From JAHEKO01 sp965212505 (GTDB lineage: Bacteria; Acidobacteriota; Thermoanaerobaculia; Multivoradales; JAHEKO01): DNA of 64,000 nucleotides. A program made the translations under genes and the position numbers. The stretch spans positions 2,728,001-2,792,000 of the forward strand of contig OZ243123.1 of NCBI GenBank assembly GCA_965212505.1. Direction: 5' to 3'. Position 1 is the first letter of the stretch; every line of letters begins with the position of its first letter. Below, piece by piece: positions 17,286 through 26,176 of this stretch. The notes under the pieces were generated by a model, which made no database searches, was not told the origin of the DNA, and was given only the letters and a program-made list of their open reading frames with translations.

Positions 17286-18452
17286 TCACAGACCCAGCGC
17301 CCGCGAGATGATGTTGCGCTGGATGTCTGACGTTCCAGAGTAGAAGACGCCGCCCATCGCGTCGCGGAGCTCGCGCTCGATCTCCTGCTCGACCATGTAG
17401 CCGTAGCCGCCGAAGATGCGCATGGCATCCATCGAGGAGGTCACGAAGCTCTCGGAGACGTGGAGCTTCGCGATCGCCGACTCGGTGCGGGCGTTCTTGC
17501 CCGCGTCCTTCAGCCGGCCGATGCGGTAGACCAGCGGCCGACAGGTGTCGAGGCGCACCTTCATGTCAGTGATGCGATGGGCGACCGCCTGGAACTTGCC
17601 GATCGCCTGCCCAAACTGTTTGCGCTGCTGGGCATGGGCGATGGAGCGTTCGAGCTGCCGCTGCATCGCGCCCAGACAACCGGCGAGAATGCAGCCTCGC
17701 TCCCACTCCATGGAGCATTCGAAGGCGTGTACGCCGCGGCCCTCGCGCCCCAGGCGCTGAGACTCGGGCAGCACACAGCCGTCGAAGATCACCTCCCCCA
17801 TCGGCGACGTTCGGAGGCCCATCTTCTCGATCTTCTTCGATACCGAGAGGCCCGGCGTGTCGCGCTCGACGATGAACGCGGTGATGCCGAGCGGCCCAAG
17901 GTCGGGGTTGACGGTCGCATAGGCGACGAAGACGTCCGCCACCTGGGCGTTCGAGACATAGGTCTTGGCGCCGTTGAGTACGTACTCATCACCGCGCTTC
18001 TCAGCTCGGGTGCGCAGTCCGTAGACGTCCGAGCCGGCGTCGGGCTCCGACGCCGCATTGGCCCCGATCCAGTCGCCGCCACAGAGCTTGGGCAGATAGC
18101 GCGCCTTCTGCTCGTCGGTCCCGAACTCGAGGATCGGGATGACGTTGGTCCACATGTGGGCGTGCATGGAGAAGAGCAGGCCGAGGTCGGCGGTGCCGTA
18201 GCCCAGCCCCTCCATCACGGCGATCAGGTCGGTCAGCCCAAGACCGAGACCGCCGTGTTCGGACGGCACCGGCATCCCGAGTACACCGAACTCGGCACAC
18301 TCGTTCCAACCGTTGCGATCGAAGGTCTCGTCGTGATCCCGCTCGAGCATGTCGTGCCCGAGCTTCGCCTGAGCGAATTCGATCGCGCCCTTCTGCAGGC
18401 GAACCTGCTCGGTGTTCAGCTCGTCCGTCCCCGGACCCTTCTTCAGCGGCAT
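17286..18452 (-). CDS. Acyl-CoA dehydrogenase
   Basis: 388 residues, normal for the family. It oxidises an acyl-CoA to the 2-enoyl-CoA using FAD, passing electrons to ETF. FAD/substrate motifs: NAASEPDAGSDV (about 132-143), KTYVSNAQVADVFVA, RKQFGQAIGKFQ and C-terminal GTSDIQRNIISRALGL. The usual catalytic Glu of the YEGT motif is Ser372 here (YSGT). A Glu is present at 251 (MEWERGCILAG) where isovaleryl- and long-chain enzymes carry their displaced base, so the enzyme is probably active with that geometry. AGGGAG lies about nine bases before the ATG. No beta-oxidation partners are adjacent. Confidence 0.92.
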   Translation of the reverse strand: MPLKKGPGTDELNTEQVRLQKGAIEFAQAKLGHDMLERDHDETFDRNGWNECAEFGVLGMPVPSEHGGLGLGLTDLIAVMEGLGYGTADLGLLFSMHAHMWTNVIPILEFGTDEQKARYLPKLCGGDWIGANAASEPDAGSDVYGLRTRAEKRGDEYVLNGAKTYVSNAQVADVFVAYATVNPDLGPLGITAFIVERDTPGLSVSKKIEKMGLRTSPMGEVIFDGCVLPESQRLGREGRGVHAFECSMEWERGCILAGCLGAMQRQLERSIAHAQQRKQFGQAIGKFQAVAHRITDMKVRLDTCRPLVYRIGRLKDAGKNARTESAIAKLHVSESFVTSSMDAMRIFGGYGYMVEQEIERELRDAMGGVFYSGTSDIQRNIISRALGL

Positions 18453-18518
18453 CTCGAAAGTCTCCCTCGCAGCCAGACGGCCGCCAATTCTAGCCCGGCC
18501 TTGCTGCGCCCGCGACCG

Positions 18519-19763
18519 CTATTCGGAGACGCGCTCGAGATAGAGCGCTACCTCGGACCCGATCGACTTCGGTCGTTCGAACGTCTGGGTACCGGCCTCG
18601 AGGCTGACTCGTTGGGTCACCTCTTTGCCCGAAGCGGTGTCGAGCCAACGAAGCTCGTAGGTGCCGGCATGCACATCGGCCAGCCCGAGGCTGTCCCTCC
18701 CCTCCTCCGCGTAGGCGATGTAACTCGTACCGACCTCGGCCAGAACGTAGAGCGTGTCGTCGCGAGCCAGATCGTCGCGCGGCTCCATCTGCTGGAAGCG
18801 CGTCGCCTCCATGAACCGACGGAGTCGGCCCAGATCGTTCAGGTCTTTGGACGCCGTCGTCTCGATGTCCATCTCGAAGACCATGACGTAGGCGCCACCC
18901 ATCGCGACCGCCCAGGCCTTCTTTCTGGCCACCTCGCCGGTACCCCAGTTCGGGGCTTCGGACATGTTCAGGTTGTAGCGACCGGCCGCGTCTTCGAAGG
19001 CGTTGACCATACCCGCGTGCTGGTCGTCGGCGTCAGGGCCGTGGAACTGGATGGCAAACTGGTCGAGGTTCGGGTCGTCCGCAAACTCATCGAACTTCAG
19101 ACCGTTCAGCTTGTGCACCGCGATCGGATGATCTCTCCGATCGGCCTTCCGGATTTCGGCGGCAATCGCCGACACCCGCGCTGGAGTGAAGCGCTCCTGA
19201 TACTCCTCGGCCACGACCCAGATCAGGTGCTTGTACTTGTCGAACTCCTTGACCAGCGCCCGGATGAAGGTTCGCTCCTGCTCGCCCACCACGTCGCCCG
19301 TCACCCACGGCTCCGTCCCGTCGTCGTACAGGAAGAAGAAGATGACGATCTCTTTGCGGTCCATGCGACGGAACCACTTGTGCCACTTCTTGAAGATCTT
19401 CTGGTTGATGCCGGCGTTCTTGTCGTGGTTGTTGAACGGATTCTCCGTCGAGTCGCCGTCGCCTCCGTGCGAGCGCACCGCCATCAGGTAGATCGAGTTC
19501 GCGCCGGACTTCGCCAGCTTGCGAATCAGCTTCCGCTGATCGCCCTTCCGCGTACCGTCCGCCTGGAGCTTGCCTCGGTAGAGGAAGCCCTCTGGATCGC
19601 CAGGACCGGCCATGAAGAAGGGCCCGCCCTCTTCGTACTTGAGCCAACGAGGATTGTCGACGTCCACGACAACCTGGCCTCGCGTCGGCTCTGCAATGGC
19701 GCAGGCAGCGAGGGAGATGAATGCGAGCGAAAAGGCGAGGAGAAAACCGGCGATTCGATGCAT
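18519..19763 (-). CDS. Glycoside-hydrolase-like (TIM-barrel) lipoprotein
   Basis: 414 residues with a lipoprotein signal (FISLAAC, Cys21). The body looks like an apiosidase/DUF4038-type or related (beta/alpha)8 barrel: RWLKYEEGGPFFMAG near the start, IRKLAKSGANSIYLMAVRSH, then LIWVVAEEYQERF (Glu186/187 as possible acid/base) and LNMSEAPNWGTG (Glu269 as possible nucleophile). A C-terminal all-beta domain (about 330-414) follows. These proteins hydrolyse sugar linkages at the cell surface. It is divergent from the aminotransferase gene, with 91 bases between. Family assignment is from fold pattern and paired Glu, not a definite match. Confidence 0.65.
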   Translation of the reverse strand: MHRIAGFLLAFSLAFISLAACAIAEPTRGQVVVDVDNPRWLKYEEGGPFFMAGPGDPEGFLYRGKLQADGTRKGDQRKLIRKLAKSGANSIYLMAVRSHGGDGDSTENPFNNHDKNAGINQKIFKKWHKWFRRMDRKEIVIFFFLYDDGTEPWVTGDVVGEQERTFIRALVKEFDKYKHLIWVVAEEYQERFTPARVSAIAAEIRKADRRDHPIAVHKLNGLKFDEFADDPNLDQFAIQFHGPDADDQHAGMVNAFEDAAGRYNLNMSEAPNWGTGEVARKKAWAVAMGGAYVMVFEMDIETTASKDLNDLGRLRRFMEATRFQQMEPRDDLARDDTLYVLAEVGTSYIAYAEEGRDSLGLADVHAGTYELRWLDTASGKEVTQRVSLEAGTQTFERPKSIGSEVALYLERVSE

Positions 19764-19854
19764 GGCGAGAAAGCTATGTGTAGCCGGCAGAGGGTGCAGT
19801 GTACTGCGTCACTCAGAACCTGAAAAGCCCCCAAAAGAGAGCTAGAATCGGTCT

Positions 19855-20730
19855 GTGGAAGGTTTTTGTCATCTCGACGGCCGAGTGCAGGCGCTTGCCG
19901 ACGCTCGGATCGATCCTCTCGACCGGGGATTCCTCTTCGGAGACGCGCTCTATGAGGTGATCAAGGTCCGCTCGGGCGTCGTTTTCGAACTCGACGCGCA
20001 CCTCGACCGGATGTCGCGAACATTCGAGCGCACGGGCATTGCAGAACCCTCAGGACTCTCTGACGCCTGCCATGAGCTGGTCGCGGCCACGGGCATGGAC
20101 ACCGGCTTCCTCTACGTGCAGGTGACGCGCGGGGTCGCGCCGAGGTCGCACCTCCCCCCGCCCGGCATGGAGCCCACCGTCTTCATCCTGCCCTCGGACT
20201 TCGCCTACGACGAACCGGCGGCCCGCCAGATTCGAGCGATGACGGAGATCGACTACCGCTGGGGCAAGTGCCATCTCAAGACCACCAGCCTGATCGCAAC
20301 CGTCCTCGGCAAGATCACCGCCGAAGAGCGCGGCACCGACGAAATCCTGTTCGTGACCGACGATGGTGTGGTGCGCGAAGGCGGGCAGACGAACTTCTTC
20401 GTGGTGCGAGGCGACACGCTCGAAACGCACCCGGCAGACCAACACATTCTGCCCGGCGTCACTCGGCAGCTCCTGCTCCGCTTCGCCCATGAGCGTGGAC
20501 TCGAGGCGGTCGAACGAGCGCCTCGATTGGCCGAAATGGACAGCTGGAGCGAGGCGCTGATCTGCGGAACGCTCACCGGCGTACAGCCGGTGGTCGAGAT
20601 TGACGGCCGTCCGCTCGCTGAGGGCGTCGCCGGACCGTGGACGCGCCGACTCGCAGAAGCGAACGAAGCGTACGAGCTCGCCGCTCTGAGCGCCGCACAG
20701 CCGATCGCCGCCGCTGCGCGCGACCGCTAG
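19855..20730 (+). CDS. Class IV PLP aminotransferase (D-amino-acid transaminase-like)
   Basis: 291 residues from a GTG start. DRGFLFGDALYEVIKV (about 23-38) and KCHLKTTSLIATV, with Lys142 as the PLP lysine, place it in fold-type IV. The segment VTRGVAPRSH (91-99) matches the R-x-H substrate-carboxylate pocket of D-alanine transaminase rather than branched-chain or aminodeoxychorismate enzymes. EGGQTNFFVV and GTLTGVQPV contact the cofactor phosphate in the family. It would interconvert D-alanine and D-glutamate-type pairs. It is followed nine bases later by the DUF2723 gene. The next-best call is 4-amino-4-deoxychorismate lyase (pabC). Confidence 0.82.
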   Translation: MEGFCHLDGRVQALADARIDPLDRGFLFGDALYEVIKVRSGVVFELDAHLDRMSRTFERTGIAEPSGLSDACHELVAATGMDTGFLYVQVTRGVAPRSHLPPPGMEPTVFILPSDFAYDEPAARQIRAMTEIDYRWGKCHLKTTSLIATVLGKITAEERGTDEILFVTDDGVVREGGQTNFFVVRGDTLETHPADQHILPGVTRQLLLRFAHERGLEAVERAPRLAEMDSWSEALICGTLTGVQPVVEIDGRPLAEGVAGPWTRRLAEANEAYELAALSAAQPIAAAARDR

Positions 20731-20739
20731 ACCGCCGTT

Positions 20740-22620
20740 TTGTCTTCCAGAATCGCCATCGTCGCGGTGCTCCTACTGCTCGCGGCCCTCTACGTCGCCA
20801 CTCTCTATCCCGGGGTCGGCGGCCGCGGCAACACCGGCGACTCGGCCAAGTTTCAATACATCGGAGAGGTCCTCGGCGTCCCCCACCAGCCCGGCTACCC
20901 CCAGTACGTCATGGTGAACCACCTCTGGACGCGAGTGCCTCTCCCGATGGAGCTCGCGACCCGAGTCAACCTGCTCTCGACGGTCTTTGCTCTCGGGGCA
21001 GCAGCGTTTCTCTTCCTCCTCTTCCGCGAGCTCTCCGGAGCGACCATCCCAGCCGCGCTCGCGACCTGGACGGTGCTCCTGGCACGGACCGTTTGGAGCT
21101 TCTCTACCGAGGCCGAGGTCTACTCACTCCACCTACTCTGGGTGGCGGTCGTCTCCTGGGCCGCTGGGCGTGCGAGCCGTGAGGGCACGGAACGGTGGGT
21201 TCTGGTCACTCTCGTCCTCTACGCCTTCAGCTTCGGCAACCATCCGATGATGATCACACTCCTGCCCGGCCTGACGGTGCTGCTATTCGCGGTGCACGGC
21301 CGCAAGATGCTCGGCAGACGGGTCGTCGGCGTCACCCTCATCGCCCTGGCGCTGAGCCTCTCCCAGTACGGCTACGTGCTGTGGCGTTCGCACAGCGATG
21401 CACCCTTCGTCGAAGGCATCGGACGCGAGGCGAATCTCGAGCGCCTGGCCGACAGCATGAGCGGCGACCGCTTCACCAGCAAGAATCTGCTGCGCAAGGG
21501 TGAAGCTGAGCTCGTCGGGCGACTCGTGGGTGTCCCGCTAGAGACCGCGCGCCAGCTCGGGCCGATCGCCCTCATCCTCGCCCTCGTCGGCGCAGTCTCG
21601 GCCTTCCGTCGCGCCGAGTCGATGCGGTGGTACCTGGTGCTCGGCGTACTTGCACCGACCGCCTTCATCGCCGCCTACCACATCGGCGACTGGCAGGCGT
21701 ATCTGACTCCGGCCTGGGTGATGGTCGGAGGCCTGGCGGCGTTGGGCGCCGGCCGAGCGTTCCGGCGGCCGCTCGTGCAGCGGGCGACGCTCGTCGCCTG
21801 GGCGGCACTGCTCCTACTGATGGCGACCTGGAGCTTCCGCGCGCTCTACGTCGACGAGAACGAGCACGATCGAGCCCTCCTGGTCGCCGCTGCCGACGAC
21901 GGCGGACAGGTGATCGCGTATCGCGGTCCCGGATACAAGGCGAAGCAGCTCAACAACTACCATCGATTTGGCCTGCGGCTCGAGGAGGAACGCGACCTGC
22001 GCTTCCTGACCGCAAAGGAGGCGTTCGAGATCGAATACGCCTTCCTCGACGAGCGGCCGATGTTCTTCATCGACAAGCGAGTCAAGCGCTACTTCGATCG
22101 ACACCAGGTCGACTACCTGCAACGCTGGCACACAGAAGATCCCCTGTCCGGCTACTACGTTACCGGCACTAGCTGGCCGGTCGATCGCCTGGAGATCGCC
22201 CCCACCGAGTCGGGCCGGCTCGGCATTCGGATCCCCGACGGGCACGAGCTCACGACGGGCGACTCTACGATCGAGATCGCCGTCGTCGACGGCACCACCC
22301 GGAGAATTCGTGGCGTCTCCCCCTTTACTTTCGGCGACGCTTGGATCGAAGATCCAAAGGTGCCCGGACTTCTCGGCTTCCTCGACCGCATCCGTCCCGG
22401 CGACTGGTTCTTCGCCGTCGCCCAGGGCTCGATGGTAAGTGTCAACCCGGCGACACTGACCGAAATGCGACGTCGGCTCGGGGTGACGTCCGATGCCGCC
22501 GAAAGAGCGCGCGGGGCGGTCGTTCTGGCAGGACGCAAGGGACATCCAGAGGGGCACGTCGTGTTCGCCGACCCAGACCGTCCGATCGCTCTCGACCTAC
22601 GCCCCGGAGACGACTCATGA
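20740..22620 (+). CDS. DUF2723 membrane protein (GT-C glycosyltransferase-like)
   Basis: 626 residues from a TTG start nine bases after the aminotransferase. About ten transmembrane helices in the first 380 residues, then a soluble C-terminal domain. The first loop NTGDSAKFQYIGEVLGVPHQ and the following PGYPQYVMVNHLW are the DUF2723/TMEM260 signature, a GT-C fold that transfers a sugar (O-mannosyl type in eukaryotic relatives) from a lipid donor to exported proteins. TEAEVYSLHLLWV is a second family motif. It overlaps the phosphodiesterase-like lipoprotein gene by ATGA. Donor and target here are unknown. Confidence 0.82.
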   Translation: MSSRIAIVAVLLLLAALYVATLYPGVGGRGNTGDSAKFQYIGEVLGVPHQPGYPQYVMVNHLWTRVPLPMELATRVNLLSTVFALGAAAFLFLLFRELSGATIPAALATWTVLLARTVWSFSTEAEVYSLHLLWVAVVSWAAGRASREGTERWVLVTLVLYAFSFGNHPMMITLLPGLTVLLFAVHGRKMLGRRVVGVTLIALALSLSQYGYVLWRSHSDAPFVEGIGREANLERLADSMSGDRFTSKNLLRKGEAELVGRLVGVPLETARQLGPIALILALVGAVSAFRRAESMRWYLVLGVLAPTAFIAAYHIGDWQAYLTPAWVMVGGLAALGAGRAFRRPLVQRATLVAWAALLLLMATWSFRALYVDENEHDRALLVAAADDGGQVIAYRGPGYKAKQLNNYHRFGLRLEEERDLRFLTAKEAFEIEYAFLDERPMFFIDKRVKRYFDRHQVDYLQRWHTEDPLSGYYVTGTSWPVDRLEIAPTESGRLGIRIPDGHELTTGDSTIEIAVVDGTTRRIRGVSPFTFGDAWIEDPKVPGLLGFLDRIRPGDWFFAVAQGSMVSVNPATLTEMRRRLGVTSDAAERARGAVVLAGRKGHPEGHVVFADPDRPIALDLRPGDDS

Positions 22621-24026
22621 GAAGACCGCTTCGGCTCGTGCCGATCGCTGCGTTGGCCACCCTGCTCGGCTGCGGCTCGCCAGAGGAGACTCCTGCACCG
22701 GAGCCCGTCATCCGCAGCCAGACGACCGGCGTCAAGGTGCTGTTGGTGGGCATCGATGGCGCGACCTTCGACGTCATCGACCCCCTCCTCGAGCAGGGCG
22801 ATCTCCCGACTCTGGGCGGGCTGATCGACCGAGGCTCGCGGGCGATTCTGCTGTCGGACACGCCGATGAAATCGCCGGCTCTATGGACGACGGTCTCGAC
22901 CGGTCGAGCCCGGGAGGAGCACGGCATCAAGGGCTTTACCGAAGAGGCCGAGGGCAAGGGCCAGCCGGTGCTCGTTCACTCGGGCATGCGAGACACACTG
23001 ACCGTGTGGGACATGCTCAGTGCTGCCGGCCGCTCCGTCGGCGTTGTCGGCTGGTGGGCGACCTGGCCCGCCGAGCCGGTGCGCGGCTGGCTGGTCTCGG
23101 ACCGTATGACCCGTAGCCGTTGGAGCGAGTGGACCGACGGAGTCAAACAGGAAGGCCTGACCTATCCGACCGAGCTGGCCGACGAGCTGCTGCCACTGGT
23201 CGTCGACCCGCTCGACCCGCCGATGGACGAGGTGCGGAAGATCATCGATCTCGATCCCGGCGACGAGGCGGAGTTCCGTGCCTCCCGCCGGCCGGTCAGA
23301 GCCCACGGCATGAGCGTGCTCAAGTTCGCTCTGTCCACGCAGTTGACCTACGAACGCATCGCCGATCGACTGCTCGACCGCGGACAGCCCGACTTCACGA
23401 CCGTCTTCTTGATCGCCAACGACGCGGTCTCTCACACCTTCTGGCACTACCACCAGCCGGAGGCGTTCGAGGGTGTCGACCCCGATCGGCTGGAGCGCCT
23501 GAAGCCGGTGGTGGCCAACGTGTACCGGCGCAACGACGACTACCTCGCCAGCCTGCTCGAGCGGGTCGACGATTCGACAGTGACGATCGTCGTCTCCGAC
23601 CACGGTTTCCGACCCTCCGGCAAGCTCCCTTCGGCAACGGCTCGGAAGCGTCTGCGAGGAGCCTTCACAGAGGACTTCACCGACGACCTGCAAGAGGTCA
23701 CCGTCGGTCAAAGCGGTATTCACCACCCGCACGGCGTGTTGATCGCAAGCGGCGGTCCCATCGTGTCGGCGTCGCTGGAAGAAGCGGCGCTGGTCGATAT
23801 CGCCCCGACGGTACTGGCGCTCATGGGACTTCCGATTCCGGTCGATCTGCCCGGCCGGGTGCTGACGGAGATCATCTCTCCGGACTTCCTCGAACGCTTC
23901 CCGGTGCGTGAAGCGCGCTCCTACGAGAGCGTTCTCGACCGCGAGGCGTTGCGGGCGGCCGCTGCCGCCGACGAGAACGACGAAGCGACCATCGAGATGC
24001 TCCGCTCGCTCGGGTATATCCAGTGA
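22617..24026 (+). CDS. Alkaline-phosphatase-superfamily lipoprotein (type I phosphodiesterase-like)
   Basis: 469 residues from the ATG at 22617 (ATGA overlap with the DUF2723 gene). Lipobox LLGC in the signal peptide. Metal-site motifs of the type I phosphodiesterase/nucleotide pyrophosphatase family: VGIDGATFDVID (about 43-54), SPALWTTVSTGR (Thr as probable nucleophile), TIVVSDHGFRPSG and a late GIHHPHGVL. It would act on a phosphodiester or related ester in the periplasm. The protein ends in LRSLGYIQ, a tail shared with the next gene product. Substrate unknown. Confidence 0.82.
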   Translation: MRRPLRLVPIAALATLLGCGSPEETPAPEPVIRSQTTGVKVLLVGIDGATFDVIDPLLEQGDLPTLGGLIDRGSRAILLSDTPMKSPALWTTVSTGRAREEHGIKGFTEEAEGKGQPVLVHSGMRDTLTVWDMLSAAGRSVGVVGWWATWPAEPVRGWLVSDRMTRSRWSEWTDGVKQEGLTYPTELADELLPLVVDPLDPPMDEVRKIIDLDPGDEAEFRASRRPVRAHGMSVLKFALSTQLTYERIADRLLDRGQPDFTTVFLIANDAVSHTFWHYHQPEAFEGVDPDRLERLKPVVANVYRRNDDYLASLLERVDDSTVTIVVSDHGFRPSGKLPSATARKRLRGAFTEDFTDDLQEVTVGQSGIHHPHGVLIASGGPIVSASLEEAALVDIAPTVLALMGLPIPVDLPGRVLTEIISPDFLERFPVREARSYESVLDREALRAAAAADENDEATIEMLRSLGYIQ

Positions 24027-25381
24027 CATCAAGGTTCACGCGCCTGCTGCTGGTCGTTGTACTGTCGAGCACCCTCGCCTGCAGCGAAACGGCGCCGCGC
24101 TCGGTCGTTCTGGTGGTCGTCGACACGCTTCGGGCCGACCACCTCGGGCTCTACGGCTACGAACGGGAGACCAGCCCCGAGATCGACCAACTCGCCGAGC
24201 GGGGGGCCGTGTTCGAAAACGCCTTCGCTCCCTCACCCTGGACGCTCCCGTCGTTCGGCTCACTGTTCAGCGGTCTTCTGCCGGCCGAACATCGAGCCGG
24301 TTGGCCTTCGGGTGGCGGGACTCCGGGCGAAGGACGCGACTTCCTGCCCCTTCGCGCCGGAGTACCGACGCTGGCCGAGGCGCTGGGAGGCCATGGACTC
24401 GAGACCGCGGCGGTCATGAACAATGCGTTTCTGCACGCCGACTTCGGTGTCGCCAGGGGTTTCACGACTTACGATCACGTCGGCGGCAACCGCAAGCGGA
24501 TCCGCAGGGCCGACGCGGTCGTCGACCGAGCACTCGACTGGCTCGGGCGAGACGCGCGCGGCGACTTCTTCCTCGTAATCCACTTCTTCGACCCGCACCT
24601 CAACTACGACGCTCCCGCGCCCTACCGGGGCCGCTACAGCTCTGAGATATCGGACGAGGAGCGGCACCAGATGATGGATCTACGGCCACTCCGGCAGCGC
24701 ATTCGGAAAGGCGAGGAGGTCGACTGGGACTTCCTGGTCGGGGCCTACGACGAAGAGATCGCCTTCGTGGACGAGCAGTTCCGTCGACTGTGGGACGGCC
24801 TCGAGGCGGCGGGCCGCATGGACGACACGCTCATCGTGCTGACCGCCGACCACGGAGAGGAGTTCGACGACCACGGCGGGTTCGAGCACGGCCACACGCT
24901 CTACAACGAACTCATTCGCGTGCCGTTGGTCGTCTGGGGCCCGGGCATCGAGGCCGGACGACACGAGTCGCCGGTCTCCCTGATCGACCTCTTCCCCACC
25001 AGCCTCGATCTTCTCGGCCTACCGAGCGTCGAAGGCCTCAGGGGACGAAGCCTCGCGACGCTCCTGGGTGGCGACGCCGAGCCCCTCGAACGGACGTTGA
25101 TCTCCGAGCGCCCCCTCTACGGCGCGCACCGCGAGAGCGCGCTCGCCTGGCCGTACAAGATCATCTTCGATCCGAAGCGGCAGGAGACACGGCTCTACAA
25201 CCTCGTCGACGACGGCGCCGAGCTCCAAGACATCGCCCACCTGCGAAGCGCCGTGACCGCCGACCTGCGGGCGAAACTCGCGGCCCATCGGCAGCACGCC
25301 GCCAGCCTGGCCGCAGACGACGCGGTCGCGCCCGACAAAGACACCCTCGAGAACCTCCGTTCTCTCGGGTACATCCAGTAG
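24023..25381 (+). CDS. Sulfatase-like lipoprotein hydrolase/transferase
   Basis: 452 residues from a GTG that overlaps the previous stop (GTGA). The signal peptide ends STLAC, a weaker lipobox. The sulfatase fold is evident: VVDTLRADHLGLYGYER, SPWTLPSFGSLFSGLLP, TADHGEEFDDHGGFEHG, and HTLYNELIRVPLVVWGPG. At the place of the formylglycine Cys/Ser (C/S-x-P-S-R) it has Thr (T-L-P-S-F), as in phosphoethanolamine- or phosphoglycerol-type enzymes, so sulfatase activity is doubtful. Ends in LRSLGYIQ. Last in the operon that begins at 19855; the Bat operon ends four bases away on the other strand. Confidence 0.85.
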   Translation: MTSRFTRLLLVVVLSSTLACSETAPRSVVLVVVDTLRADHLGLYGYERETSPEIDQLAERGAVFENAFAPSPWTLPSFGSLFSGLLPAEHRAGWPSGGGTPGEGRDFLPLRAGVPTLAEALGGHGLETAAVMNNAFLHADFGVARGFTTYDHVGGNRKRIRRADAVVDRALDWLGRDARGDFFLVIHFFDPHLNYDAPAPYRGRYSSEISDEERHQMMDLRPLRQRIRKGEEVDWDFLVGAYDEEIAFVDEQFRRLWDGLEAAGRMDDTLIVLTADHGEEFDDHGGFEHGHTLYNELIRVPLVVWGPGIEAGRHESPVSLIDLFPTSLDLLGLPSVEGLRGRSLATLLGGDAEPLERTLISERPLYGAHRESALAWPYKIIFDPKRQETRLYNLVDDGAELQDIAHLRSAVTADLRAKLAAHRQHAASLAADDAVAPDKDTLENLRSLGYIQ

Positions 25382-25384
25382 CAG

Positions 25385-26176
25385 CTAGCCGTCGACGACG
25401 TCGGCGAACTCGGCCTCGATCCAGCCCTGCTGGTCGTCCGGCAGAGAAATCCGTAGCCAGCCGTCGCGGCGGTCGCGCACGATGACCTCGCTGCCGGCGT
25501 GGAGCTTGAAGCGAACCACCTCGCTGTCGCTCGGTCCCGAATGCGCGTTCACCTCCTGCGGGATCACCACAGCAACCTTCGCGGGGTCGAAGAGGCGCAG
25601 CCCAAGGGAGGCGACAACCGCCAGCAGCGGCACGAGTACCAGGACCGTGAGCCAGCGCAGCACCTCCGAGTTGCGCTTGAGCAGGCGCAGCGCCACCAGC
25701 AGCCAGAAGACCAGATTCAGACCCAACGCTGTCCATTTGAGCTCGGCGACGCTGAGCCCGTAGTGCCAGAAGAAGAGCGTTCGAGTGACCGCGGATGGGC
25801 CTGGCGCTCGCAGAGCGTCCTGGGTCGTCTGGCGCGCGAAGTCGAGGTTCGCGCGAACGTCTTCGTCACGCGGCAACAGGAGCCAGCTCCGACGGTAGGA
25901 GGCGATCGAGCGGCCGAGCTCGCCGTTGCGGAGGTAGGCGTTACCCAGGTTGTAGCGCAGGTGCCCCGACTCGTATCCGGCGGCGATCAGCTGACCATAG
26001 AGCCGCACCGCACGCCCGTAGTCGCTGGCTTCGTAGGCGGCGTTCGCCTCGAGGAAGGCCTCCGGACCGACCGGAGATCCGAGCGCGCCGGCATCGATAT
26101 CCGCAGGCGGAGTTTGCGCCGGCGCTGCGGCCGCAAACGCCCAGATCAGAAGCGCCGCCCAGCGTGAAGTGCTCAC
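25385..26176 (-). CDS. BatE-like protein: TPR, two membrane helices, SH3 domain
   Basis: 263 residues from a GTG at 26176 that overlaps the BatD stop (GTGA). Signal peptide (WAALLIWAFAAAAPAQ), a TPR pair (about 45-115: FLEANAAYEASDYGRAVRLY, LRYNLGNAYLRNGELGRSI), two helices around 150-205, and a C-terminal bacterial SH3 domain (EVNAHSGPSDSEVVRFKLHA, then GWLRISLPDDQQGWI). This order matches BatE of Bacteroides-type aerotolerance operons. It is the last gene of the operon. The membrane pair between TPR and SH3 puts the SH3 domain in the periplasm or cytosol depending on topology; I cannot tell which. Confidence 0.8.
   Translation of the reverse strand: MSTSRWAALLIWAFAAAAPAQTPPADIDAGALGSPVGPEAFLEANAAYEASDYGRAVRLYGQLIAAGYESGHLRYNLGNAYLRNGELGRSIASYRRSWLLLPRDEDVRANLDFARQTTQDALRAPGPSAVTRTLFFWHYGLSVAELKWTALGLNLVFWLLVALRLLKRNSEVLRWLTVLVLVPLLAVVASLGLRLFDPAKVAVVIPQEVNAHSGPSDSEVVRFKLHAGSEVIVRDRRDGWLRISLPDDQQGWIEAEFADVVDG

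Noticed and set aside
17460..19823. Long plus-strand open frame opposite the acyl-CoA dehydrogenase and lipoprotein genes
   Set aside because: It spans two real minus-strand genes and the gap between them; no recognisable motif. Typical GC-driven antisense frame.
19855..20730. D-amino-acid transaminase as the D-Ala source for the Dlt-like cassette
   Set aside because: It is 5 kb away in another operon, and the adenylation enzyme's substrate is not known; the link is only suggestive.
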